From assembly GCA_002286715.1 (NCBI GenBank), contig NSJX01000073.1, forward strand, positions 41,583 to 105,582: 64,000 bases of DNA. The letters run 5' to 3'. This stretch comes from Dentipellis sp. KUC8613. Taxonomy: Eukaryota > Basidiomycota > Agaricomycetes > Russulales > Hericiaceae. The notes beneath the pieces are model-generated. The model was not told where the DNA came from and ran no database searches. It saw only the letters and a list, made by a program, of their open reading frames with translations. A program made the translations under genes and the position numbers. Of this stretch, positions 51,717 to 63,218 are shown in pieces. Within the stretch, counting starts at the first letter, position 1; each line of letters starts with the position of its first letter.

Positions 51717-54700
51717 TCTGATTCATCTATGAATCAGTTCTAAATATGGGGCGGCCCTTAGGAACTCTCGCGACCTCGCATCGCCCCGTTAGGAAGTCAG
51801 CTCTCACGGTTCCAGCCCCATCTGTTCACTTCTCAACATGTTTGTTTTCTGTATGCTCTCATATGTAGCCAATATAGCTGAAACTTTGTGTGTATACTGA
51901 AAGACATAATATACATGTATCCTGAATTTTGCGTAATTCTTTAAGATCAAAGTCGTCCGCAAAGTCGAAGTCGCGTTGCGGAAGAGGGCTCCATTTCCGA
52001 GTTCTGTAGATTCCGGAATCAATGCTACAAGAATTAATCTTGTATCTTCTCTAAGACTACAAAATCGCGATTCGCATACGACCTAATTTTTGCAGGAGTT
52101 TACATATTTTATTGGACTCTGAGAGAACTCCCCAGTCCATCGACAAGAGCTTGCACACTGTCTGCGGGAATTGCCGAAACCGGTTTTCGTCACTAAGACG
52201 CGCCTCCTTGAGGCAGCTCACTACACCCTCCTTCAGCCAGCTCACCACACACCCTCGTATACGCACAAACGCACGTACGCACGCACGCTCGAATGCTGGA
52301 AAATACGACAATGGATGAGAGAGGCAGAGTGACAGGGAAAATGTGAGTTTTTTTTTCTCCTTCTTTTCTCTTGTTCTTTTCCTTCCTTCGCCATTGTCGT
52401 TCGCCTTCGCCACCCTCGCTCGTCCTCACTTCCCATCGACACCCCGCCACGCGCTCTCAATGCCCCGCCATGCCCCTTTCGTGCCCCATGGGCCTTCTCG
52501 CGCCCCGCCTCGCCGTCTGCGCGCCCCGCCATGCGTCTGCGCGGAACTGCAAAAAGGGGCCGTTGTAGGTGAGTTTCTGGTTGTCTCTCCCCTTCTCCGC
52601 CTCTCGCTTGGCGTCCGCCGCCCCGCGATTGCCGTCTCAAGCCCGCGGGCCGTCTCAAGCTCGCGCAAGCAGCGGCGCTCGACGCGCACTCTACGCCATT
52701 TCGCTGCCCCATGCGCCTCGCGCCCTCTCGGCGTGTCCAACGCCTTCGCGCCGCCCCGCAACCGCCCTGCCCACCATAGCAACGGCGTAGGATCTGCGTC
52801 CTACGCCGTCTCGCTACTCTGTGTGCCGTCGCGTCACGCTGCACACCCACGCCTCGCCATGCAGGCCCCCTCGGTGCCTCGAACATTCTCGTGCCGCCCT
52901 GTATCCGCCCCATGCGCCGTCGCGGCGCTCTGCTCGCCCTAGCAACGGCGGAAGACGCCCCCCACTGCCGTCTTGCGTGCCCCGCCGCCGTCTGTGCGCC
53001 CACGCTGCCGTCTCTGTGCCCCGCCACGCCCTCTTATCACCCTGCGCCACCGTCTTTGGGCCCCATGGGGCCATTTTACTACCTTCACTGTCGTCTGTGC
53101 GCCCCGCCGCGCCCTTTCGACCCCCCGCGCCGCCGTCTGCGCGCCCCGCCACGCCCTGAGCCCCGCATGCCCCCTCTCATGCCCCCCACCGCCCGTGCCG
53201 CCTTCGCTTGCACCCTCGAGCCATGCGCGCCCACTTGAGCCACTCCGCCCCATGTCGCGCCCGTGCGCCCGCCGTCCTCGCGCTGCATCGCGCGCTCTCA
53301 GCCCCGCGGCGACGTCTTCGTGCCTCACGGGGCCGTCTCATGCCCTGCGCCTCAATGCCGCCATCTCACACCCCAACGCTGCTGCATCGCGCCTCAACGC
53401 CGCCGCATCATATCCCCACACCCTTGCGCGCCCGTACGCCGCCCCTCCTCAGCTGTCACATGCCCCCCGTCGCTGTCTTGCGTCCTCACGTACCCGCCCC
53501 TCCTTCTCTTGCGTCACGCGCTCGCATTCACGGCCCTCGCTTGCCCTCGCTCCCCAGCACTGGCAGCGCCGTCGAGCGCTGCCACCAGGCATCCTCGTGC
53601 CGTCTTCGAGCACTCTCGCTTGCCCCCGCCTCGCTATGCACGCCATCGCTCGCACGCGTTCGAGCCGCCCTGCGATGTCCCGCATGTCGTCACGTCGCCG
53701 CCGTTTTCGCGTCGCCGCCGTCTTTGCGCCGCGTGCTCTCAACACCACGTCACGCTGTCTTTGACTTGCGCCGTGTTGCGCCGGTGCGTACTGTATCCCG
53801 CCCGCTTGCCCCATCTCGCGCCCGTTCGCTCCGTCCCCCGCCCGCTGGGGCAGTCCTCCGCTCGCTCGCGCCGGTGCCATGCGCCCCGCTTCGCCCTCTC
53901 GAACACCGCGGCGCCGTCTGCCGCGCGGTCACGCCCTCGTGCCTCGTGGCGCCGCCTCGTCGCTGGCGGGCGCTGTTTCGTGGCCCGTGGCTGTGCACCG
54001 CCCCCGCGGGCTTTCGCGCTACCACCACGCTCCCCGACGGCGCCGTTTCGCACCCCAGCGACGCCACCCGACGCCCTAGCGACGCCCTGGAGGCCTCATG
54101 GCGCCCCAGCGACGACGCCTTGTCCCCCCGCGTCGCCGCCCCGTGCCTCTCGCCGCCCTCGCGCGCAATGGGGCTGTCCCTCGCCCTTTCCCATTGTCTT
54201 CGCGCTGCGCCGCGCTCTCTCGACGCCATGCCGCGCCCTCTTCGCGCGGTGCCCTCATCGACACCCTCTGGCACCCTAGCGACGCCCTCTGGCGTCACTA
54301 GTGGCGCCCTCGGATGCTGCCTCTTGCCCCAACACCCTCCCGCGCCCCAGTGATGCCGCCTTGCGCCCCTGCATAGTCGTCCCCGCCCTTCTGACGCCGT
54401 CTAGTGCCGTAGCGACGCCGGGAGCCGCCTGCCCCACTAATGCCCTCTCAGCCGCCCCACCCCCCACCGACGCCGTCTCGCGCCTGAGTGATGCCATCAG
54501 CAATGCCACCCTGCGCCTTAGCGACGCCTCCCCACACCCCAACGACGCCCTCTGGCACCACGCCGCCCCGACTTCGTGCCCCACCCCGCCATTTACGCAC
54601 CCCACCCCGCCATCGTCGTCTCGTGTCGCGCCCTGTTGCGCGGCGCGACACGCTTTCAACACCCTGCCCCGCCCTCTTCGCGCTTTGTAGGGCTGTCTCG

Positions 54701-56939
54701 CGCCCCGCCCCACCGTCTTCGCGACGCGCTGCGCACTCTCAACGCCGCGCCGTTTTTGCGCCGCGTGGGCTGTCGCGCCCCTCCCCGCCGTCTTCGCGCC
54801 CCGCCCTGCCGTTTCGCGCCCCGCCCCGCCGTCGCTCGCCGTCGTGCACCTTGTGCGACTATCGCTCGCGCTCGCCGCCCTCGCACTACCTTTACGCACT
54901 CTCAGGCACCCCAGCGGCGCCATCTAGTGGCCCGCCGCCCTGCGTGGCACTCACACCCTCTCGCGCTACCGCCACGTGCCTCTGTGCGGCCCGCACGCCC
55001 CCTCACTGCCGTCACATCGCCCCTCACCGCAGTCGTGCAGCCGCCCACCCAGCGGTATTGTTTCGTGGCTGGCGGCCCCGCGCCGCCCTCGCACGTACTC
55101 GCGCTGCCGACACGCACGCGCGCGCCATCGTCTCGCGCCCCAACGGCGCCCTCTCGCGCTCCTGCGAGCGCTCACGTGTCGCCGCCGGCCCTCGCTCGCC
55201 GTCTCACAGGCCACTGCCCCGCCACGCTACCGTGCCCCACCGCCCCGCCGTCGCGCCCCCACGCCGCGGCCGTCACGCACCTCAACACCGCCGTCTCATG
55301 CACCCGCACCGCTGCATCGTGCCTGGCGGCGCCGCCTCGAGGCTCGTAACCCCGCATCACCCTCGCACGTTCTCGCGCTGCTGCCACGCGCCCCCGTATC
55401 CCGCACCGTCTCGCGTGCCGTCGGGAACCCTCTCCCTCGCTGTCACCCGCCATCTCCACCATCGTGCGCGCTCGCCGGCCCGCCGTTTCGCGCGCCGTCC
55501 CAAGCCACTTCGCGCGCCCCCGCCGCCCTCTTGCACGCCTTTCCTACCCTCGCATACCCCTGCCGGCCTCGCCTGTCCCCGCGCCGCCCATCCACCGCCG
55601 TTCCACTCCGCACGCCGCTCTTTCGCCATCGGCTGTCTAGGGGGCCCAGCAACAGCATCCAGCCTTCTAGCGCCGCAGCGACACCGTGTCGCACCGCAGC
55701 GATGCATTGTCGCACACTGACGACGCGTGCTTGCCGCACGCCCTCCCCCCGGCCTCGTGCGCCGCTCGCGCCCCGCCATCTGCGTGCCTCATCGGGCCAT
55801 GTCATGCACCGCAGTGCCGCCGGCGCCATCTCGCCGTCTCGCCCTCATGCGTCCTCGCGCCGCCGTCACTGGCTCTCGCCCGCTGCCCTCCCACGTCCCA
55901 GTGCCTGCCCTCGCGCTTCGTCCCGCGCCGTCACGCACCCAAGTGCCGCTGTGCCCCATTCCAGCGCCGCCCTCTCAACTCCTTCGCGCCGCCGCCGCAT
56001 GCATTCGCACCGCCATCGCCCGCCCCGTGCCGCCACCACGTCCCCTCTGCCGCCGTCGCGCCCGCGTCGCGCCGCCTCACTCGCCCCCGTTGTGTCCCCT
56101 CGCTTTGCTACCACCCGCCGTTGCTCCGCTGCCACGTGTCACACGGCCATCACACGCCCTCGCGTTGCGGCGCCGTATTACCCCCCGCTCCACCTCGTCG
56201 ACCCCCTGGCGACCGACCCCCTTGCGCCGTGCTGCGCCGCGCCCTGCGGACCCCCACTGCGTTGTGTGCCGCCCCGTCGCGCCCTCTCGCGCCCCATGGC
56301 GCCGCCTCGCGGTGCCCTTGAGCCCGATGGCGCCATGTTGCTCGACGTTGCACTGTGTTGCGCTGTGCCGCCTCGTCTAGACCACTGCTGTCGCACCCTC
56401 TCGCGCCCCCTGGCGTGCCCTCGCCGCAGTCTCTGTTCTTATGCTTGTGCATAGTATGTTTCTTCTCCTTCTGTTCAATATCCAGGTACTGAATATTCTG
56501 TGGGATGTCTTATAGAGAGACATTGAACTCTTTACAAGATAGCAGCTTATTTTTATATCATTTTTACAGTTTAGTCTAGGGTATTATAGTTCTATAAATA
56601 TAATCTATTGTCATTGTTCTTTCATTGTCTTGAATGCCAAAGCAAGTACTCCTATTATTGAAGCCAACAATGCTTCAATTGCTGCAGGACTGGTAGTACA
56701 AGCCTGGTGATTTCTATAGTATGAAAAATGCAGGGAGGCACTAGGAGTGAATGTTCTGATGAGATTAAGTTGAATAACTAGAAGAAATGCATCATGCAAA
56801 GAACAGAAGATCACGCAGAATGATACAAAGAATTGGATGATAATTAAGTATGTAAATTTTTGTAATAATTTGCATTCAAGACATACCCACCTTCAAAGAT
56901 GAATCAGAACCTGCCGCTTGCCGGCCCACTCCTCACTAG
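51717..56939 (+). mobile_element. Helentron-like non-autonomous element, copy I
   Basis: This copy has a clean empty site for comparison: the 5' LTR. It starts TCTGATTCATCTATG and ends GGCCCACTCCTCACTAG. A short stem GCCG-CTTGC-CGGC sits about 10 bases before CTAG. The complement of the element's first bases, GATGAATCAG, lies upstream of that stem. No target duplication beyond a possible single T. The 5' 650 bp is conserved with 62500-63218 in reverse. Then come a C-rich array and a 480-bp AT-rich 3' part, which matches 63225-63700 in reverse. Confidence 0.78.
52343..56450. repeat. C-rich degenerate array of copy I
   Basis: CGCCGTCTCGCGCCCCGCC-type repeats, C-rich on plus, so opposite in skew to copies II and III, as expected from the opposite orientation of this copy. 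It includes the motif CCTAGCAACGGCG near 52938, the reverse of the motif in copy II. Long ORFs here are not genes. Confidence 0.85.
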
Positions 56940-57082
56940 TCTCTCTCACTCTCTCTCTTATCATCTTTCCCTTTCTTACAGGTGCCCTTTACGGGACCGT
57001 TCCTACCTTTGGAAACACCTCCTCCGCCGTCTCAGACGCTTCGCTCGCGCTCCGGTCGTAACTAGCTCCTCGAGCCGTTACA
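56940..57082 (+). repeat. Gypsy 3' LTR, second part
   Basis: Resumes at TCTCTCTCACTC and runs to CGAGCCGTTACA; together with 51149-51716 it equals the 5' LTR plus one extra T. Confidence 0.92.
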
Positions 57083-57260
57083 GCGGTGTTGGGGCGCACG
57101 AGGAAGGGGCGCAAGGGGCGCGCGAGGGCATCGCGAGGGCGGCCGGAGGCGCACAGGGGCGAAGGGCGGGGTGCAAGGGCGTCGAAGGCGGCGGGGAAGG
57201 GCGGCATGCGAGGGCGGGGCGGGGGCGTACGAGGGCAACGCGCGAGGGGCGGGTGGGTGA
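57083..57260. repeat. G-rich array, right part
   Basis: Continuation of the array at 37930-39301 beyond the gypsy insertion. Confidence 0.75.
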
Positions 57261-57297
57261 TACAGCACGGAGGCACTCACCTCCATGCCACCTGGGC

Positions 57298-57333
57298 TGC
57301 TGCTGCTGCTGCTGCTCCTGCTGCTGCTGCTGT
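57298..57333. repeat. CTG trinucleotide repeat
   Basis: About eleven CTG units interrupted once by CTC. Confidence 0.85.
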
Positions 57334-57439
57334 GGTCTTCTTGAGGGCTTGAGTGCATGTGGTGTGCGCATGCAAGGGCATTGAGGTAGACGTGGCGACG
57401 ACTTGTTGTCGCGTTTCGAAGTCGGAGGCATGGGAGAGC

Positions 57440-57800
57440 TAAGCTCGGAGTGCAGAGCTCTCCCACTCGGAACTCGGAAGTCGTTTGAACTGCCATTTTT
57501 GGAAGTTCAAACGACTTGCTACAGTCAGCGCTGTGGGCGACGCGCGACAGACTGTGCAGTTTGAACTTCCACAAATGGCAGTTCAAACTGCATAGTCACA
57601 GTGGGGCACGCACTGTGACATGCCTCTGCGGGGCAGTCATTTGAACTACCATTTATGGCAGCTCAAACAGCTAGCTACAGTGGCTGACAGTTGTAGTCCA
57701 CCCGCGCGTGTGTGCCCCACTGTGACTATGCAGTTTGAACTGCCATTTGTGGAAGTTCAAACAGCTACCGTGGCTGACAGTTGTAGTCCACCCGCGTGTC
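57440..57800. repeat. Nested palindromic repeats
   Basis: Two 50-bp arms, 57559-57608 and 57713-57762, are exact reverse complements. Each arm is itself a palindrome around GTTTGAACTTCCA and TGGCAGTTCAAAC. A direct repeat GCTGACAGTTGTAGTCCACC occurs at about 57682 and 57772. No ORF of note. Confidence 0.8.
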
Positions 57801-58780
57801 GTATTCGATGGAAAGAAGAATGTGTTAGATAGTTCATTGTCTTATATATTTCATTGTCCAATGTATATATTACCTCTTCTCTGTAAGATTCATCATTGTT
57901 TAATGCCTGTCACTTGATCAGAGTGAAAACTCATTGCACGCTACAGCTACAGCTGCCCTTTATTCAAGACCATCTATATCATCTATATGAGTTGATTGTC
58001 AGCTACGCAGCACTATGCTAGATCAGCCCTATCTATGCCGTATTACAGACGGTCTATAAACCAATTCCCGAGCTCTACCGGAGCAGCTAGTAGCCTACTA
58101 TAGATGCCGGTAGATCAGGCACTGATCCGGTATATTACCGACCTCTCCGGGCCGGATGACGCGTTTTCCTGATGAAAAGGGAAGGAATGTACACACCATG
58201 CACAATACTCTGCACACACATCAAAAGATGACTGCAGAATCCCACCATATAATGACCTGCATGAATAGCATAAAGCACAATAGGAAACAAGAAAAGAGGC
58301 ACACCTCATCAATGGTTGAGGACAAGGGTCCATATACAGACCACAGAACACAAAGGAGAATGAACATAGTCAGTGTATGGAGTTATTGGTAGGGCACTTA
58401 CCAGGTGCAAGCAATGATGAAGGCAGATGCATGGAGCCAGACAAAGATTCAGGTGCAGAGAGGAGCGGGCATGAGCAATGCCGGCAAGCGAGCGCTGAGC
58501 TGGCAAGCGAGATCAGTGAGCGTGCATGAGCGAGCAGACGGAACACGTACCGAGTGCGATGGCCCACACGGATAGGGCGCGCATGAGTGAGAACGGGTGC
58601 AAGAACATTAAGGAACGAGATCGCGATCTTACGCCCGAAGTACTTCGGGCGTTCGGATCGCGATAACAAATGGGGAAGCGGAGTTTCGGAGATTGCCAAG
58701 CGCACAAATTGACTTCGCGGCCAACTCGACAGTCTCCCTCTCTCTCTCTCCTTCCCCCATCATCCCCCCATCCCGTCCTC
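57800..58780. other. No gene recognised; one cruciform-like palindrome
   Basis: At 58632-58651 the sequence is a perfect 20-bp palindrome (CGCCCGAAGTACTTCGGGCG), flanked at 58619-58628 and 58656-58664 by GATCGCGAT. Otherwise only short ORFs. Confidence 0.6.
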
Positions 58781-58790
58781 GTCGCCCATC

Positions 58791-59018
58791 ATGGCCGACA
58801 AAGACACGCATATGACCGACCGCGCCACCACACCCCGTCCCGACAACATCGCCACCGCCACCGCCCTCGCCAGCGCGCGACCCGTTGGGTCGCGCGCCCC
58901 AGACACCGAAAACTGGCGCTTTGAGTCCGGCTCCGGACTCATCGCGCATGGACCTCACTGCGCGCTGTCACGCCCAAAACTTGTTTTGGACTGGGACATA
59001 AACATGAAATCCTTATAA
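58791..59018 (+). CDS. Short ORF, 75 aa, unknown
   Basis: It starts with ATGGCCGACAAAG after a pyrimidine-rich leader, a plausible start context. The product is hydrophilic (MADKDTHMTDRATTPRP) with no domain. The 3' end may be fused to other sequence: TGTCACGCCCAAAACTTG near 58966 looks like an LTR start. It may be a fragment. Confidence 0.3.
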   Translation: MADKDTHMTDRATTPRPDNIATATALASARPVGSRAPDTENWRFESGSGLIAHGPHCALSRPKLVLDWDINMKSL

Positions 59019-59064
59019 TACAGTCTCAATTTACATACATACTATACAAAGCCACGGACTAGAT

Positions 59065-59607
59065 TTAGAAACCCTTTTTACCTCCCTTCTTGATATTCCG
59101 AATCTGCCACGTAGGCTTGACACGTGATCGGTCGTCCATTTCTGACACAACATCCCGACAAGAGCAACCTTCAAACCGAGACGGCACTCGAAGCTTTCGC
59201 CGATTATCGTCTTCTTCATCCTTCTCGTTATTGATGGTAAGAAAGGCATATTCCGCCCTAACCAAAGCATGAGATGTGTCATCCAAGGACGGAAGAATCG
59301 TGCGAGATACGAACTCGACAACTACAGGCCACCGGTTACCGTCGACGCGCAGAATGTACAAGTATAGTGTCTAGCAGTAGATCAGGATCAATAAGGAAGC
59401 ATGAAAGGACATCACGTACAGGGTCTCGTGTAGCGTATCGAGCCTCCATAACCCTACCAACAACAGGACCATCCTCCGTCATTGCAGCAACTTCATTTCC
59501 TGGCTACGTCACATCAGTTCCAGAAACAGTAATCAATCAGAGACATTACGTACTAGGATCCGTTGACGAGACTTCAAGAGTGCGACAGGGAATGCTGAAG
59601 ACGACAT
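59065..59607 (-). CDS. Three-exon gene, 147 aa, unknown function
   Basis: Exons 59607-59554, 59503-59420 and 59370-59065, with introns of 50 and 49 nt (GTACGT..ACGTAG and GTACGT..TGCTAG), all in frame. The product starts MSSSAFPVALLKSRQRIL, has PGNEVAAMTEDGPVVGRV and LYLYILRVDGNRWPVVVEFV, and ends in a very basic tail (RNIKKGGKKGF). No family recognised. Three clean splice junctions in frame make a real or recently real gene likely. It lies 100 bp outside a Helentron-like element, on the side of the 3' end of that element. Confidence 0.6.
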
Positions 59608-59706
59608 GATGCAGGTACAGACAGTTGTTTGAGCGTTGATGACACGTGTAGGTCTGTTAATTTACGTACCAAAGGAGTCTGCCGGCAAATGCCGAGTATG
59701 TGGGAA

Positions 59707-62700
59707 CTAGTGAGGAGTGGGCCGGCAAGCGGCAGTTTCTGATTCATCTCCAGCTGTGAGGTCAGATACATATTTATTTCAGAATAGTAATATTGAGTCA
59801 AACATATCATGTCAAGGCTTCCTGTATTCTTTGCTGCATTTCCCTGCATCTATTCCTCAAGTGCTCACATGAGCTGGCAGTGCACTAGGAACAAAGTACT
59901 TGAGAAATACTCAAGCAATTTGTTTGGATGTCCAAGTGCCTGAACAAATACTTTTTGGACCTCAGGATGCTGAGCTTTGACTTGGACATCTTTACTCAAA
60001 TTAAGATTGATTGTTATCATTGACATTTGTCCACCCAAAATCCATAATGTGACACTGACAGTCATATGCCTCCTGATGGGCCAGTACCCTCTGGTGGATT
60101 AATCACCATACACAGGAAATCTGTAAGCAAGTCTGATTATACACAGTTTGCAAGGCAGCATCAAGCATGCCAAACTGCTACTGCAAGCATCAAAAGTGTT
60201 GCTATATTTGGTAAATTGGCTCATCAGGGGGTAGCAGGGCTACATAACCATATCACATTTGTAGATGAATCAGAAATGATGAAGAAAGATTGTATCTCAA
60301 AAAGTTAGAAAAGACCTGACACTACATTAAAGATATACTGCAATGACCATTTCAAGTACTCAAATACAATGCCATTCTGCAAAGTCACTCTTGGAGGGAT
60401 ATCAGCGATGATACCGAGAGCAGAAGCAAAAAAAGAAACACACCATGGGCCATACCCTACGCATGTCAGATATGCGAGGCCGGCGGGGTCGTGCAAGGGC
60501 GGCAGAGGCACGGGAAGGGGCATCGTGACCACGTGGACAAGAGACAGCGACGTACAAGCATGAAACGGTTGCGTGTGGGCCGCGGGGTCGTGCAAGGGTG
60601 ACGGATGTGCAGGATGTGGCATCACATTACAGACACGCGAGCATGAATCGACCACGCGTGGGCGTGGAACGGTGATGGAGGGGAGGCGCATGGGTACGCG
60701 AGGGCGGCGGGGGAGAGCGTGACGGGGCAGAGTGAGGGTGCAAAGGGGGTGTCGGAGGGCCTACAATGCGTCACTAGGGCGTGATGTACCATTGCGCGGG
60801 CGCAGAACGGCGCCGTTGGGGCGCATGGTGGCAGCGTGGAGGTGTGCGAAGGCGGCGCGGCGCCACAAGCCATGAGACGGCGCCCGCGGTGGCACGTGGC
60901 GGCGGCGCGGAGGTTCGTAACGGTGACGCGGGAGCGCGTGGGGGCCGCACGAAGGCATGCAACGGGCACGCAATGCCGGCGCGAAGGGCGTGACTGCGAC
61001 CGCTGCAGCGGCGCGACGGGGGTGTGACGGCGATGGGGTGCACGAGATCGTGGCTGATGGCAGCTGGAGGCGACGCAGGGCGACGTGCGGGCGAGGGCGG
61101 CACGAGGCGCGTCGCGAGGGTGGCGCGAGGCACATGGCGATGGGCCCGGAGGTGCGTGGCGGCAGTGCGTGACACCGCCACTGGCGCGTGACGACAGCGC
61201 AAGGGCAAGCACTGGGGTGAGTGACGGCGGCGCGTGGGCAGCAGGACGCGTCGGTGGGGACCAGAGGGCCAGGCACAACAGCGTGCTCCAGCCAAGCGAG
61301 GGGCCAAGGACGCGTGAGGGTGGCGAGTCGCGTGAGGGCTGCGCAACAGCGCGTGGCAGGAGTGCGCAACGGCGCCACTGGGGCGTGACGACACCGCGAG
61401 CGCATGCGACGGCAGCGCGAGAGCGCCGCTATGGTGTCAGAGGGCGTCAGTGGGGCGCGGGGCGGCGTCGCTAGGGCGCAGGGCGGCGTCGCGGGGGCTC
61501 AAGGCGTTGTCGTTGGGGGCTCGATGTCGTCGTGAATGCGCGAGACGGCGTCGCGAAGACGCCACGCGCGGCACGTGGCATCTTCGCGAGAGGGTGTGCG
61601 ATGGTGGCATGCGACGGCGCGTGACGGCATCACGGAGGGGGCGTGATGGCGGCCCAGGGCGAGTGGCGGCGGGGCGAGGATGTGAGGCGTCGTCGCGAAG
61701 GCGAGCGACGCGGCGAAGGAGGTACGACGGCGCGACCGCGCGTGTGACGTCGGCGGGGCGCAAGGCGCCGTCGCGAGGGCGCGAGGCGCCGTTGCTAGGG
61801 CGCAGGGTGCGTTGGTCGGCGGCGCGAGGATGTGGGGCGGCGGCGCGAGGATGTGGGGCGGCGGCGCGAGGATGTGGGGCGGCGGCGCGAGGGCGCGAGG
61901 CTCTTCGGTGGGGCACTCGGTGGGGCGGCAGAGGCCCGAAATCCAGTCGCAAGTGCCGCCGGCGCGCGACGGCGGCGCGGGGGCTGAGATGGCGGAGCGG
62001 GTCCCCTTCCAATGGCGGCGGCGAGGCGGCGCGTGGCAGGCGCGAAGCGTTGCGGTGAGCGAGACGGCGCGGTGAGAGCGCGAGACGGCGCGGCCAAGGC
62101 GCGAGACGGCGCGGCCGAGGCGCGAGACGGCGCGGCCGAGGCGCGAGACGGCGCAGGGGGATGCGAGACGGTAGGGCGGGGCGTGCAGAGGGCGGGGCGT
62201 GCAGAGGGCGGGGCGGGGCACGAGACAGGCCGACGGAGCGCGAAGAGGGCGCAACACGACCCAGCGCGGCGCGAAGACGAGACGGCGCAGCACACAGACG
62301 GCGGGGCGCGGCATGAGTGGGCACGGGGTTGATGTGCGAGGCGGCGGCAGATGGCGAGCGAGGACGGCGAGGGTGAACGAGGACGGCGAGGGCGAGGAGG
62401 AGCAGGGAGCGACAGAGAAAAAAAAAAGAAGAAAAAGATAGAGGAAAACTTACCTATGCCCGGCCAGTCCGCCTCTCCCATCCATCTGGGTACCTTGTAG
62501 CGGGCGAGCAGGTGTGTGTGCGAGTGAGTGTGCGTCGATGGGAAGTGAGGACGAGCGAGGGTGGCGAGGGTGAACGACAATGGCGAAGGAAGGAAAGGAA
62601 CAAGAGAAAAGACGAAAGAGAAAAAAAAACTTACATTTTCCCTGGCACTCCGCCTCTCTCATCCATTGTCGTATTTTCTAGTGTTCGAGCGTGCGTGCGT

Positions 62701-63218
62701 ACGTGCATTTGTGCGTATGCGAGGGTGTGTAGTGAGCTGGCTGAAGGAGGGTGTGGTGAGCTGCCTCAAGGAGGCACGTCTTGGTGACGAAAACCGGTTT
62801 CGGCAATTCCCGCAGACAGCGTGCATGCTCTTGTCGATGGACTGGGGAGTTCTCTCAGAGTCCAATAAAATATGTAAACTCCTGAAAAAATTGTGTGGTA
62901 TGCGAATCGCGATTTTTTAGTCCTCGGAAAGATGCGAAATTAATTCTTGGAGCATTGATTCCGGAATCTACAGATTTCAGAAGTGGAGCCCTCTTCCGCA
63001 ATGCGACTTCGACTTTGCGGACGACTTTGATCTTGAAGAATTACGCAAAATTCAGGATACATGTATATTATGGTCTTCAATATGCACACGAAGTTCCAGC
63101 TATATTGGCTACGTATGAGAGCATACAGAAAACAAACATGTTGAAAAGTGAACAGATGGGGCTCGAACCGTGCGAACTGACTTCCTAACGGGGCGATGCG
63201 AGGTCGCGCGAGTTCCTA
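59707..63218 (-). mobile_element. Helentron-like element, copy III, interrupted by copy IV
   Basis: Its 3' end is CACTAG at 59707 (minus), with T outside. It contains the AT-rich 3' part, a G-rich array (60470-62440) and the conserved 5' part. It breaks off at 63218, where copy IV begins. The break point reads TAGGAAC on minus, and the uninterrupted form CCCTTAGGAAC is seen in copy I at about 51757-51768. The rest of copy III should lie beyond copy IV, outside the window. Confidence 0.65.
60470..62440. repeat. G-rich degenerate array of copy III
   Basis: Same type as in copy II, including GCCGTTGCTAGGGCGCAGG near 61788 and a short unit repeated in tandem (GGCGGCGCGAGGATGTGG, 61820-61880). 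Confidence 0.8.

Larger units (their letters stand above)
39302..57082 (+). mobile_element. Ty3/gypsy chromovirus with extra ORF, 3' LTR split by a nested element
   Basis: LTRs: 39302-40011 (710 bp) and 51149-51716 plus 56940-57082 (711 bp in total). LTRs start TGTAACGGG and end CCGTTACA. The 5-bp target duplication GCGGT is perfect (39297-39301 and 57083-57087). Inside are a Gag-Pol ORF and a second long ORF. A polypurine tract (ACTGGGGGGGCTT) abuts the 3' LTR. The two LTRs are nearly identical, so the insertion is young, and the nested element is younger. Confidence 0.93.

Noticed and set aside
53208..56454. Several 330-490-codon Pro/Arg/Ser ORFs in the C-rich array
   Set aside because: Open in multiple frames at once, repetitive, no domain; same reasoning as for the other arrays.
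61437..62324. 295-codon ORF on minus in the copy III array
   Set aside because: Low-complexity by-product of the array; includes tandem repeats such as PRRLAP.
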